From: JACKNG01 sp040220855
GTDB lineage: Bacteria; Pseudomonadota; Gammaproteobacteria; Ga0077536
DNA length: 64,000 nt
Direction: 5' to 3'
Assembly (NCBI GenBank): GCA_040220855.1
Contig: JAVJVZ010000083.1
Span: 1-64,000 of the forward strand
Shown here: positions 8,583 through 16,642 of the stretch, piece by piece
How positions within the stretch are numbered: position 1 is the stretch's first letter
Layout: the number at the start of each line of letters is the position of its first letter
The notes under the pieces: model-generated
What the model was told of the DNA's origin: nothing
Database searches by the model: none
Seen by the model: only the letters and a program-made list of their open reading frames with translations
Made by a program: the position numbers and the translations under genes

Positions 8583-9914
8583 TCAGTCCCGGAACGGGCC
8601 CCAGGCGGGTTCGCGGACTTCGCCGCGTTGCATGGCGAGACGTTGCTTGAGCCGGCCGTCGGTGGAGGTCGCGGCCAGCTCGGTCCCACCGGAACCCATT
8701 GTCGCATAAATTATCATACTGCCGTTCGGTGCGAAGCTCGGCGATTCGTCGAGACGCGCGTTGGTGAGCACTTCGTACTGGTTGCTGGCGAGGTCGACGA
8801 CCGCGATGTGATAGCCGCTGTCGTCACCATGTACGACGGCAAGATGCTGACCGTCCGGGGCGAAGCGCGCGCGCGCGTTGTAGCGCCCCATGTTGAAGGT
8901 GACGCGTTCCGCCTTCCCCCCGTCCGCTGCAATGCGATAGATCTGCGGACCACCGCCGCGATCGGAGGTGAACACCAGGCTGCGTCCGTCCGGCGCCCAG
9001 CTCGCTTCGGTGTCGATGGCGGGGTGATCGGTCAGCCGCGTCAGGCGGCCGCTGCCGAGCTGGTAGGTGTAGATCTCCGGATTGCCATCACGCGAGAGCG
9101 TGACGGCGAGGCGCTGCCCGTCGGGCGCGAACGCCGGTGCGCTGTTGATGCCGGGGCCGGAGATGATCTTCTCGCGCTGACCGGTGCCGAGATCCTGCAA
9201 CCAGATGGCTGAATTGCGATCTTCGAAGGAGACGTAGGCGAGGCTGCTGCCATCGGGTGACCAGGCCGGTGACATCAGCGGCTGGCTCGACTCGAGTATG
9301 GTGTTGGGGTCGTAGCCGTCGGCGTCGGCAACCTGCAGCCGGTAGGTCGATTTCCCGTCGCCCCGCTTTTCCACCGTGACGTAGGCAATGCGCGTAGCGA
9401 AGGCACCGCGCGTGCCGAGCAGGCGCTCGTAGACGAGGTCGCTGACGTGGTGCGCGGTCAGGCGCAGGTTCGCTGCGCTGGTCGGGATGCGGTAACCCAG
9501 CAGCTGCTTCCCCTTGTAGACGTCGACGACACGGAACTCGACCACGTAACCACCATCGGGTGCGGCCAGCAGCTTGCCGATGACGAGGTTCTCCATGCCC
9601 ACCACGCGCCAGTCCTTGAAGTTGATCGCGTTGAAGGTGGCCGGCTGCGAGGGCATGTTCTCGGGCGGCATCGCGGCGAACTGCCCGGAACGGGCGAGAT
9701 CGGCGCGCACGATGCCAGCGATGTCGAGGGGCGGCGCCGTCTCGCCGACGGTACTGAACGGGACCACGGCGATGGGCAGGGCCGAGGCCACGCCTTCCTC
9801 GATGCGGATGGTCAGTTCGTCCGCGGCGCCGGCCGTCGCGGCGGTGAAGGCGAGCGCGATGGCCGCGAGTGCGGCACGCCAGGCGGAAATTTCACGACTG
9901 CGGATCGAAAACAA
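8583..9914 (-). CDS. tolB: TolB, periplasmic beta-propeller of the Tol-Pal system
   Basis: Periplasmic partner of Pal and TolA. The 443-residue protein has a signal peptide ending at about A30, the N-terminal anticodon-like domain (about 32-165) and a six-bladed propeller with repeated W(S/A)PDG motifs such as SPAWSPDGSSLAY and ASWAPDGRSLVFTSDR. The start is an unusual TTG: a TGA lies in frame 15 bases upstream, an AGGAG sits eight bases before it, and no other start codon precedes the signal peptide. It overlaps the 3' end of tolA by 23 bases, so translation is probably coupled. Confidence 0.95.
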   Translation of the reverse strand: MFSIRSREISAWRAALAAIALAFTAATAGAADELTIRIEEGVASALPIAVVPFSTVGETAPPLDIAGIVRADLARSGQFAAMPPENMPSQPATFNAINFKDWRVVGMENLVIGKLLAAPDGGYVVEFRVVDVYKGKQLLGYRIPTSAANLRLTAHHVSDLVYERLLGTRGAFATRIAYVTVEKRGDGKSTYRLQVADADGYDPNTILESSQPLMSPAWSPDGSSLAYVSFEDRNSAIWLQDLGTGQREKIISGPGINSAPAFAPDGQRLAVTLSRDGNPEIYTYQLGSGRLTRLTDHPAIDTEASWAPDGRSLVFTSDRGGGPQIYRIAADGGKAERVTFNMGRYNARARFAPDGQHLAVVHGDDSGYHIAVVDLASNQYEVLTNARLDESPSFAPNGSMIIYATMGSGGTELAATSTDGRLKQRLAMQRGEVREPAWGPFRD

Positions 9915-10860
9915 GCTGGATGCTCCTCATCTTTTGGTACAGCGCCGGATCGGACGGCACCGGAAGCGGCGCCGCCTTGCGTACCGCGTTCTCGGCCTGG
10001 CGGTCGAAGGTGGCGTTACCGCTCGATTCGACGACCTGCACGCCGGCGACGTCGCCGTTGGGCAAGAGTGTGATGCGCATGGTACAGCTCAGTCCCTCCA
10101 ACCCGGGAAGGATGGTGAATGACTGTTCGACGCGCCGTGTGATCATCGCCGCATAACGCTGAATCTCGCTCGCCGCGGCCGCTGCCCTCGCAGCCTCCTC
10201 CTCGGCCGCCAGTTCGCGCTGCAGGGCTTCCTCGAGCCGCTTGCGTTCGGCTTCCTCGGCCTTGCGCCGTGCCGCCTCCTCTGCCTTTCGCCTGGCTTCT
10301 TCCTCCGCTTTGCGCTTCGCTTCCGCCTCGGCCTTGCGCCTGGCCTCCTCCTCCGCCTTGCGCCGGGCTTCCTCGGCGGCCTTGCGTTGCGCTTCCTCCG
10401 CTTTGTGCGCAGCCTCCTCGGCCGCCTTGCGCTCGGCTTCGGCAGCCGCCTTGCGCCGCGCTTCTTCTTCCGCCGCCCGGCGTGCGGCGGTCGCCGCGTG
10501 CTCGGCCTCGGCGGCTTCGCGTTTCGCCACCTCCGCCTTGCGCGCAGCCTCGGCCTGCTCTCGCTTGAGACGCTCGCGCTCGGCTTCGAGTTCCGCAACG
10601 CGTCGCTGCTCTTCGGCACGCTTGCGCGCGAGCTCGCGGGCGGCTTCCTCCTCGGCGCGTTGGCGGGCCGCTTCGGCTTCGGCGAGGCGTTCGGCTTCGC
10701 GCCGCACCGCGGCCTGGTCGATCACGGTTGCCTCCATCACCTTGCGCTCCGCGGCGGGACGCACGATCTCGTCGGGTGCGAAATCGACGCTGACGGTGAG
10801 CAGGACCACCAGCACGAGGTGCAGGGACACCGACAGCAGCAGGGCGCGCTTGGACAGCAT
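9892..10860 (-). CDS. tolA: TolA, inner-membrane spanning arm of the Tol-Pal system
   Basis: Inner-membrane protein that spans the periplasm to reach TolB/Pal. The 322-residue product has one N-terminal membrane helix (about 7-25) carrying the S-x3-H pattern (S10, H14) that couples TolA to TolQR. A long helical domain rich in Ala, Glu, Lys and Arg follows (about 40-225), built of degenerate repeats around EEARRKAEEEARRKAEA. The C-terminal TolA-III domain is about 230-322 with SCTMRITLLPNGDV. The repeat DNA is strongly biased, with near-repeats every 15-30 bases, so slippage length variants are likely between strains. Confidence 0.95.
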   Translation of the reverse strand: MLSKRALLLSVSLHLVLVVLLTVSVDFAPDEIVRPAAERKVMEATVIDQAAVRREAERLAEAEAARQRAEEEAARELARKRAEEQRRVAELEAERERLKREQAEAARKAEVAKREAAEAEHAATAARRAAEEEARRKAAAEAERKAAEEAAHKAEEAQRKAAEEARRKAEEEARRKAEAEAKRKAEEEARRKAEEAARRKAEEAERKRLEEALQRELAAEEEAARAAAAASEIQRYAAMITRRVEQSFTILPGLEGLSCTMRITLLPNGDVAGVQVVESSGNATFDRQAENAVRKAAPLPVPSDPALYQKMRSIQLVFDPQS

Positions 10861-10876
10861 CGGCGGCGCGACGCGG

Positions 10877-11311
10877 CTACTCCGGTGGCTCGGTGATCAG
10901 GCCGACGCCGCTGACGCCGGCATTCTTGAGCAGCGTCATCACCTCGACAACGCGACCGTAATCGACGTTGCGATCGCCTTCGACCAGCACCTCGGTGGCG
11001 GGCTTGAACTGCATCACCGCGGCTATGCGGCGGGTCAGTGTCTCGGCATCGATAGCGTCGCCGGGATTCTCCCCGATGTCGACGAACACGCGGCCGTCGG
11101 CGGCGACCGTGACCACCACCGGCTCCTGGTCGCTCGGCGGCAATACCTCGGACGGCGCCTGCGGCAGTTCGATGCGTACGCCCTGCGTGATCAGCGGTGC
11201 GGTCACCATGAAGATGATGAGCAGCACCAGCATGACGTCGATGTAGGGTACGACGTTGATCTCGGACATCATCCGGCGGCGCGCGTGGCGAGTGTTGACC
11301 GGGGCTCCCAT
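10877..11311 (-). CDS. tolR: TolR, proton-channel subunit of the Tol-Pal motor
   Basis: ExbD/TolR family, 144 residues: a short cytoplasmic N-terminus, one membrane helix (about 20-40) and a periplasmic domain. The essential channel aspartate is D25 in VVPYIDVML, equal to D23 of E. coli. The C-terminal amphipathic region around VMTLLKNAGV is conserved. Nine bases after tolQ and sixteen before tolA. Confidence 0.96.
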   Translation of the reverse strand: MGAPVNTRHARRRMMSEINVVPYIDVMLVLLIIFMVTAPLITQGVRIELPQAPSEVLPPSDQEPVVVTVAADGRVFVDIGENPGDAIDAETLTRRIAAVMQFKPATEVLVEGDRNVDYGRVVEVMTLLKNAGVSGVGLITEPPE

Positions 11312-11320
11312 CGGCGTCGC

Positions 11321-11995
11321 CTAGTCGTTCGCCTGGCGGCGCAGGATGGCGAGGAATTCCTCGACGAAGATGTCGTAGCGGCCGAGGATGAGGTCGATGC
11401 GGCTGGCGTAGCGGTTGTAGCCGATGACGGCAGGGATGGCCGCGAAAAGGCCCATTGCGGTCGCCACCAGCGCCTCGGAGATGCCCGGTGCCACCATCGC
11501 GAGCGTCGCCTGGTGCACGTTGCCGAGGGCCTGGAAGGAATTCATGATGCCCCACACCGTGCCGAACAGGCCGATGTAGGGGCTTACCGAGCCGACCGTG
11601 GCGAGCGTCGGCAGGTTCGCCTCGAGCAGTTCGAGTTCGCGGCTGACGGCGACCTTCATCGCGCGCTGGGCACCGTCGAGAATGTCGGCGACGTCGAGCC
11701 CGCCGCGCTTGCGCAGCCGTGCGAACTCGCGGAAGCCGGCCTCGAAGATGTGCTCCATGCCCGTCGCGTCCTCGGGCTTGCCGGCAATGCGGTTGTACAG
11801 CCGGGTGAGATCCTCGGTCGACCAGAACTCGTCCTCGAACGCCTCCATCTCGGCGCGCACGCGGCCAATCTGGCGCCGCTTCGTGAAGATCAGTGCCCAC
11901 GACACGACCGAGGCGACGAGCAGGATCAGCATGATCAGCTTGACCAGCAGGCTCGCGCCGAGCACCAGGCTCGCGATTGAGAGGTCATTGTGCAC
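11321..11995 (-). CDS. tolQ: TolQ, proton-channel subunit of the Tol-Pal motor
   Basis: ExbB/TolQ/MotA family inner-membrane protein of 224 residues with three membrane helices, about 15-38, 130-155 and 165-190. The third-helix signature GLFGTVWGIMNSF and the following ISEALVATAMGLFAAIPAV are diagnostic. It starts at GTG 11995 inside the 3' end of ybgC with an 11-base overlap, so it is likely translated by coupling to ybgC. Confidence 0.96.
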   Translation of the reverse strand: MHNDLSIASLVLGASLLVKLIMLILLVASVVSWALIFTKRRQIGRVRAEMEAFEDEFWSTEDLTRLYNRIAGKPEDATGMEHIFEAGFREFARLRKRGGLDVADILDGAQRAMKVAVSRELELLEANLPTLATVGSVSPYIGLFGTVWGIMNSFQALGNVHQATLAMVAPGISEALVATAMGLFAAIPAVIGYNRYASRIDLILGRYDIFVEEFLAILRRQAND

Positions 11996-12398
11996 GTTCG
12001 AATGCTCCCAGCATGTGCGCCGGAATGCGGCGCGGTGTCAGCGTCGCGGCATCGACGCAGGCAACCGTGTTGATGGCACTGGCGATGGCGCGCCCATCCG
12101 CCCCGGCGATGCGCTGCACGAAGCCCAGGCTCGCGCGGCGCAGGCGTTCGAGCTCGCTCGTCACCAGGAGTTCCTCGTTGAAACGCGCGGGCGCATGGTA
12201 GCTGAGGTCGGAGTGGGTGATGACGAAAACGATGCCGTGCTCGGCCAGTATTTCATCCTGCTCGTAGCCGAGTGCGCGCAGCCACTCGGTGCGTGCGCGC
12301 TCCATGAAGCGGAGATAGTTGGCATGGTAGACGATGCCCGCGGCGTCGGTGTCCTCGTAGTACACGCGCACCGGCCAGGCGAAGGATTGCGCCGCCAT
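11985..12398 (-). CDS. ybgC: YbgC, hotdog-fold acyl-CoA thioesterase of the Tol-Pal operon
   Basis: Cytoplasmic thioesterase for short or malonyl/hydroxyacyl CoA substrates, linked by operon to Tol-Pal and lipid metabolism. 137 residues from ATG 12398; the 4-hydroxybenzoyl-CoA thioesterase signature is complete as YYEDTDAAGIVYHANYL followed by RFMERAR, with the catalytic Asp in DTDAAG. The frame is open into ruvB but the conserved protein begins at this ATG, seven bases after the ruvB stop. Lies at the junction of the ruv and tol genes. Confidence 0.95.
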   Translation of the reverse strand: MAAQSFAWPVRVYYEDTDAAGIVYHANYLRFMERARTEWLRALGYEQDEILAEHGIVFVITHSDLSYHAPARFNEELLVTSELERLRRASLGFVQRIAGADGRAIASAINTVACVDAATLTPRRIPAHMLGAFERAQ

Positions 12399-12405
12399 CG
12401 CAGGT

Positions 12406-13458
12406 TCAGTCGTCTCCGCTGAAGAGATCGGGGGCGGCGCGGCTCGCGGGCGGCGCGTCGAGACCGAAATGCAACCAGGCGGAACGCGTCGCCATGCGTC
12501 CACGCGGCGTGCGCATGAGGAAGCCCTGTTGGATGAGATATGGCTCGAGCACGTCTTCGATGGTGCCACGCTCCTCGCCGATGGCGGCGGCGAGACTGTC
12601 GATGCCGACCGGGCCGCCGTCGAACTTCTGCATCACCGCGAGCAGCAGCTTGCGGTCCATCACGTCGAAGCCATGCTGGTCGACGTTGAGGAGATCGAGC
12701 GCGCGCGCGGTGACGGCTTCGTCGAGCGCACCATCGGCCTTGATCTCGGCGAAGTCGCGCGCGCGCCTGAGCAGACGGTTGGCGATGCGCGGGGTGCCGC
12801 GCGAGCGCCGCGCCAGCTCGCGTGCACCGCCGGCATCGATAGCGACGCCGAGGATGCCGGCGGCACGGCGCACGATGTGCGCGAGGTCGTCGATGGAGTA
12901 GAACTCGAGGCGCTGGGTAATGCCGAATCGATCGCGCAGCGGCGAGGTGAGCAGGCCCGCGCGGGTGGTCGCGCCGACCAGGGTGAAACGTGGCAGGTCG
13001 AGCTTGATGGCGCGCGCAGCGGGACCCTCGCCGATCATGATGTCGAGCTGGTAGTCCTCCATCGCGGGATAGAGGATTTCCTCCACCACCGGGCTGAGGC
13101 GGTGGATTTCGTCGATGAACAGGACGTCATGCGGTTCGAGGTTGGTAAGCAGCGCGGCGAGATCGCCGGGGCGTTCGAGCACCGGCCCGGAGGTCTGCCG
13201 CAGGTTGACGCCCATCTCGTTGGCGATGATGTGGGCGAGCGTGGTCTTGCCGAGGCCCGGCGGACCGAAGATCAGCACGTGGTCGAGCGCGTCGCCTCGC
13301 TTGCGCGCGGCGCCGATGAAGATCTCCATCTGCTCGGCGACCTGCGGCTGGCCGATGTAGTCGGCGAGCAGGCGCGGGCGGATGCTGCTGTCGGCGAGTT
13401 CGTCCTCGCGCGAGGCCGCGTTGGAGATGATGCGTTCAGTGTCGCTCATCGGGCTCAT
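12406..13458 (-). CDS. ruvB: RuvB, Holliday junction branch-migration ATPase
   Basis: Hexameric AAA+ motor that drives branch migration with RuvA. The 350-residue protein has Walker A GPPGLGKTT (65-73), Walker B LFIDEIHRL, sensor 1 GATTRAG, an arginine finger region SPLRDRFG, and the C-terminal winged helix that reads DNA (TPRGRMATRSAW). Length is typical. ATG 13449 is a possible alternative start three codons in. Order ruvC-ruvA-ruvB on one strand. Confidence 0.97.
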   Translation of the reverse strand: MSPMSDTERIISNAASREDELADSSIRPRLLADYIGQPQVAEQMEIFIGAARKRGDALDHVLIFGPPGLGKTTLAHIIANEMGVNLRQTSGPVLERPGDLAALLTNLEPHDVLFIDEIHRLSPVVEEILYPAMEDYQLDIMIGEGPAARAIKLDLPRFTLVGATTRAGLLTSPLRDRFGITQRLEFYSIDDLAHIVRRAAGILGVAIDAGGARELARRSRGTPRIANRLLRRARDFAEIKADGALDEAVTARALDLLNVDQHGFDVMDRKLLLAVMQKFDGGPVGIDSLAAAIGEERGTIEDVLEPYLIQQGFLMRTPRGRMATRSAWLHFGLDAPPASRAAPDLFSGDD

Positions 13459-13471
13459 CGGCCGGTGCCGC

Positions 13472-14080
13472 TCAACGCGGCAGCAGGCTCTTCAGCACCT
13501 CGCGGATGATGGCTTCGCTGGTCATGTCGGTACAGTCGAGCGCATGCACGTAGCGGCTGGCGTCCTGCGGCTTGTAGCCGAGCGCGATGAGCCCGCTGAC
13601 GGCGTCGGAGGCAGCATCGCCGCCTGGAGTCCCGGCGGCGCGCGCTTGCCCGGGCAGCGGCGCGGCACTGTCGGCGAAATGGCCGACGCGGTCGCGCAGC
13701 TCGACGATGAGGCGCTCGGCGGTCTTCTTGCCGACGCCCGGCAGCGCGGTCAGGCGCGCGGTGTCGTTGGCATGGACGCAGGCGGCGAATTCGTCGGCGG
13801 TCATACCGGAGAGGATCACGAGCGCCATCTTGGTGCCGACACCGTTGACCTTGAGCAGCGCACGAAACAGCGCGCGTTCACCCTCGCTGGCGAAGCCGTA
13901 GAGCAGATGTGCGTCGTCGCGCACGGCCAGATGGGTGTAGAGCGCGACCCGCTCGTTGGGCTCGGGCAAGGCCCAGATGGTGGTCATGGGCGCCTCGATC
14001 TCGTAGCCGACCCCGTTGCAGTCGACCACCAGCAGGGGCGGTTTCTTCTCCAGCAGGATGCCGCTGATGCGCCCGATCAT
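13472..14080 (-). CDS. ruvA: RuvA, Holliday junction binding subunit
   Basis: Tetrameric junction-binding protein, 202 residues. The N-terminal OB fold begins MIGRISGILLEKKPP with VDCNGVGYEI, followed by two helix-hairpin-helix motifs (LLKVNGVGTKMAL and LTALPGVGKKTAERL) and a C-terminal domain III that contacts RuvB. Its ATG overlaps the ruvC stop as ATGA, which fixes the start although the frame is open well upstream. Confidence 0.97.
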   Translation of the reverse strand: MIGRISGILLEKKPPLLVVDCNGVGYEIEAPMTTIWALPEPNERVALYTHLAVRDDAHLLYGFASEGERALFRALLKVNGVGTKMALVILSGMTADEFAACVHANDTARLTALPGVGKKTAERLIVELRDRVGHFADSAAPLPGQARAAGTPGGDAASDAVSGLIALGYKPQDASRYVHALDCTDMTSEAIIREVLKSLLPR

Positions 14081-14586
14081 GCGCGTGCTCCGGCGCGGGC
14101 GAGGCGCGCCAGGCCTTCGCGCATGTGGGCATGGCAGACGGCGGCGGCGAGGGCGTCGGCAGCATCGGCCTGCAGCACGCCATCGAGACCGAGCAGCGCG
14201 CGCACCATGTGCTGCACCTGGCCCTTCTCGGCGTGGCCGCGACCGACCACCGCCTGCTTGATACTGTTCGGACTGTACTCGGTGACGGCGAGCCCCGCCT
14301 TGCCGGCGGCGAGCATGGCGACGCCGCGGGCGTGACCGAGCTTGAGCGCGGAATCGGCGTTGCGGTTCATGAACACCTTCTCGATGGCCGCCTCGTGCGG
14401 ACGATGCTCGGCGATGAGGGCCGCCAGCGTATCGAAAATCTTCACCAGGCGAGCGTCGATGGCGCCGTCGCCGAGACGGATACAGCCGTGCGCGAGGTGC
14501 TGCACGCGATGACGTTCGACGCCGACCACGCCGAAACCGGTGACGCGCGAGCCGGGGTCGATGCCGAGGATGCGAATCATCGCCAT
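14077..14586 (-). CDS. ruvC: RuvC, Holliday junction resolvase
   Basis: Endonuclease that cuts Holliday junctions symmetrically. 169 residues with the four acidic metal ligands D10 (GIDPGS), E69 (AIEKVF), D141 and D144 (ADAADALA), each three positions beyond the E. coli numbering. A second in-frame ATG two codons later could also serve. First gene of the ruv set, after yebC, as in many gammaproteobacteria. Confidence 0.97.
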   Translation of the reverse strand: MAMIRILGIDPGSRVTGFGVVGVERHRVQHLAHGCIRLGDGAIDARLVKIFDTLAALIAEHRPHEAAIEKVFMNRNADSALKLGHARGVAMLAAGKAGLAVTEYSPNSIKQAVVGRGHAEKGQVQHMVRALLGLDGVLQADAADALAAAVCHAHMREGLARLARAGARA

Positions 14587-14620
14587 GGACGCGCCGCTGG
14601 GACAAGCGCCGGCGACGTTC

Positions 14621-15370
14621 TCAATTGCCGATCCCGGCCAGGATCTCGTCGGAGATGCTGGCGTTGGAATAGACCTTCTGTACGTCGTCGAGCTCTTCGA
14701 GCATGTCGAGCAGGCGCATCATCTTCTGCGCGTCGTCCTCGCCGAGTTCGGTGCTGGTATCGGCGCGCATCGTCACCTCGGCGCTCTCGGGCGCGAAGCC
14801 CGCCGTGACCATGCGTTCGCGCACGTCGGAGAAGTCGTCGGGTGCGGTGAGGACCTCGATGGACCCGTCGTCGGCGACGACGACGTCCTCGGCGCCGGCT
14901 TCCAGCGCGGCCTCCATCAAGGCGTCCTCGTCGACACCGGCCTCGTAGGCGAGCAGGCCGACCTTGTTGAACAGGTAGGCGACCGAGCCATCGGTGCCGA
15001 GATTGCCGCCGCACTTGGAGAACGCGTGGCGCACTTCGGCGACGGTGCGGTTGCGGTTGTCGGTCATGCAGTCGACCATCACCGCGGTGCCGCCCGCGCC
15101 ATAGCCCTCGTAGCGGATCTCGTCGTAGTTGTCGCCGTCGTTGGCGCCCGCGCCGCGCGCGATCGCGCGCTCGATGGTGTCTTTGGGCATGTTCGCGCCG
15201 AGCGCGGCGTCGACGCCTGCGCGCAGGCGGGGATTGGACGCCGGGTCGCCTCCGCCCATGCGTGCGGCGACGGTGATCTCACGGATCAGGCGGGTGAAGA
15301 GCTTGCCTCGCTTGGCGTCCTGGCGCCCCTTGCGATGGCGGATGTTGGCCCATTTGCTGTGTCCGGCCAT
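14621..15370 (-). CDS. yebC: YebC/PmpR family transcriptional regulator / translation factor
   Basis: Conserved cytoplasmic protein of 249 residues beginning MAGHSKWANIRHRKGRQD, the family hallmark, with an internal GYGAGGTAVMVDCMTDN block. YebC proteins are described as DNA-binding regulators in some bacteria and, in more recent work, as factors that help ribosomes at proline stretches, so the exact role is open. It precedes ruvC by 34 bases. The start is the ATG of the conserved N-terminus; the frame continues upstream without conservation. Confidence 0.95.
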   Translation of the reverse strand: MAGHSKWANIRHRKGRQDAKRGKLFTRLIREITVAARMGGGDPASNPRLRAGVDAALGANMPKDTIERAIARGAGANDGDNYDEIRYEGYGAGGTAVMVDCMTDNRNRTVAEVRHAFSKCGGNLGTDGSVAYLFNKVGLLAYEAGVDEDALMEAALEAGAEDVVVADDGSIEVLTAPDDFSDVRERMVTAGFAPESAEVTMRADTSTELGEDDAQKMMRLLDMLEELDDVQKVYSNASISDEILAGIGN

Positions 15371-15481
15371 GGTCGGTTTCGCGGTGCCTCCGGCAGGGTG
15401 GTTACCGGGCGGCAATTGTCGCAAATCGCGCGCCGCCTTGCAGCGTGCGCCGTGCGCGACGAGGCTGCCGGACGATGGTGC

Positions 15482-16546
15482 TCAGGCGTCGTTGTTGCCG
15501 TAGATCTCGCGGTGGCGCGCGGCAGCGAAGTCGAGCAGGCGGGCGATTGGCTGGCGTGCCCGTTCCGCGATCGAGGCCGGTACGTCGATGGCGTGGCGCT
15601 CGCTCGCGAGCAAGGCGTCACGCAGCTTGCGCAGGCCGTTCATTGCCATCCACGGGCAGGCCGCACAGCTGCGGCAGGTGGCGCTGCGCCCGGCAGTGGG
15701 CGCTTCGATGAGGATCTTGCCAGGAGCGGCCTCGCGCATCTTGTGGAAGATGCCGCGATCGGTGGCGACGATGAAGGTGTCGTTGGGCGCCGTGCGCACC
15801 TCGTTGATGAGGCCCGAGGTGGAACCGACGTAATCGGCGAGTGCCACCACCGGTGCCGGCGATTCCGGATGCACCAGCACGCGTGCCTCGGGGTGTTGGC
15901 GCTTGAGCAGGGCGAGCTCCTCGCCCTTGAATTCCTCGTGGACCACGCAGGCGCCGTTCCACAGGAGCATGTCCGCGCCGGTCTCCTGTTGCACGTATTC
16001 CCCGAGGTAGCGATCCGGCGCCCACAGGATTTTCTCACCGCGGGCATCGAGGTGGCGCACCACGTCGAGCGCGCTGCCCGAGGTCACCATCCAGTCGGCG
16101 CGTGCCTTGACGGCTGCACTGGTGTTGGCATAGACGACCACGGTGCGATCAGGGTGCGCATCGCAGAAAGCGCTGAATTCGTCGGGCGGGCAGCCGAGGT
16201 CGAGCGAGCATTCGGCGGCGAGGTCTGGCATCAGCACGCGCTTCTCGGGGTTGAGAATCTTGGCGGTCTCGCCCATGAAGCGCACGCCCGCGACGACCAG
16301 CGTGGTCGCCGGGTGCTCATGGCCGAAGCGGGCCATGTCGAGCGAATCGGAGACATGACCGCCGGTGTCGTCGGCCAGCTCCTGGATGTCGGGGTCGGTG
16401 TAGTAGTGCGCGACCAGCACGGCATCGTTGGCGGCGAGCAGCTCACGGCATTCCTCGCGCAGGGCTTCGCGCTCACCGGCGGCGAGGTGCTCATGCACCG
16501 TCGGCGGCACCTCGATGCGGGGGCGGGGGGGCACTATCGCACTCAC
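15482..16546 (-). CDS. nadA: NadA, quinolinate synthase
   Basis: 4Fe-4S enzyme that condenses iminoaspartate with dihydroxyacetone phosphate to quinolinate in de novo NAD synthesis. 354 residues; the three cluster ligands fall at C113, C200 and C297, the same numbers as in E. coli, and C291/C294/C297 form the CRSCAACPW motif. HYYTDPDIQELAD is the substrate-binding N-terminal signature. Start is GTG 16546; the only nearby upstream ATG (16551) is out of frame. nadB is not in the window. Confidence 0.95.
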   Translation of the reverse strand: MSAIVPPRPRIEVPPTVHEHLAAGEREALREECRELLAANDAVLVAHYYTDPDIQELADDTGGHVSDSLDMARFGHEHPATTLVVAGVRFMGETAKILNPEKRVLMPDLAAECSLDLGCPPDEFSAFCDAHPDRTVVVYANTSAAVKARADWMVTSGSALDVVRHLDARGEKILWAPDRYLGEYVQQETGADMLLWNGACVVHEEFKGEELALLKRQHPEARVLVHPESPAPVVALADYVGSTSGLINEVRTAPNDTFIVATDRGIFHKMREAAPGKILIEAPTAGRSATCRSCAACPWMAMNGLRKLRDALLASERHAIDVPASIAERARQPIARLLDFAAARHREIYGNNDA

Positions 16547-16642
16547 GTCATCACCTCGACAGGGACGTCGTCACCGGCCAGTGCGCCGTGGACGTCCGAT
16601 GCTACCGATATGGTAGCGGGCGGGGCGGAATGCAAGGGCCGG

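Noticed and set aside
10260..10640. CRISPR-like regular repeats
   Set aside because: The periodicity is codon-level repetition of AEEARRKA-type units in tolA, without unique spacers. No CRISPR array was found anywhere in the window.
10241..11980. Long plus-strand frame opposite tolA and tolQR with Ser/Ala repeats
   Set aside because: It mirrors the TolA helical repeats; repetition comes from tolA, not from a separate gene.
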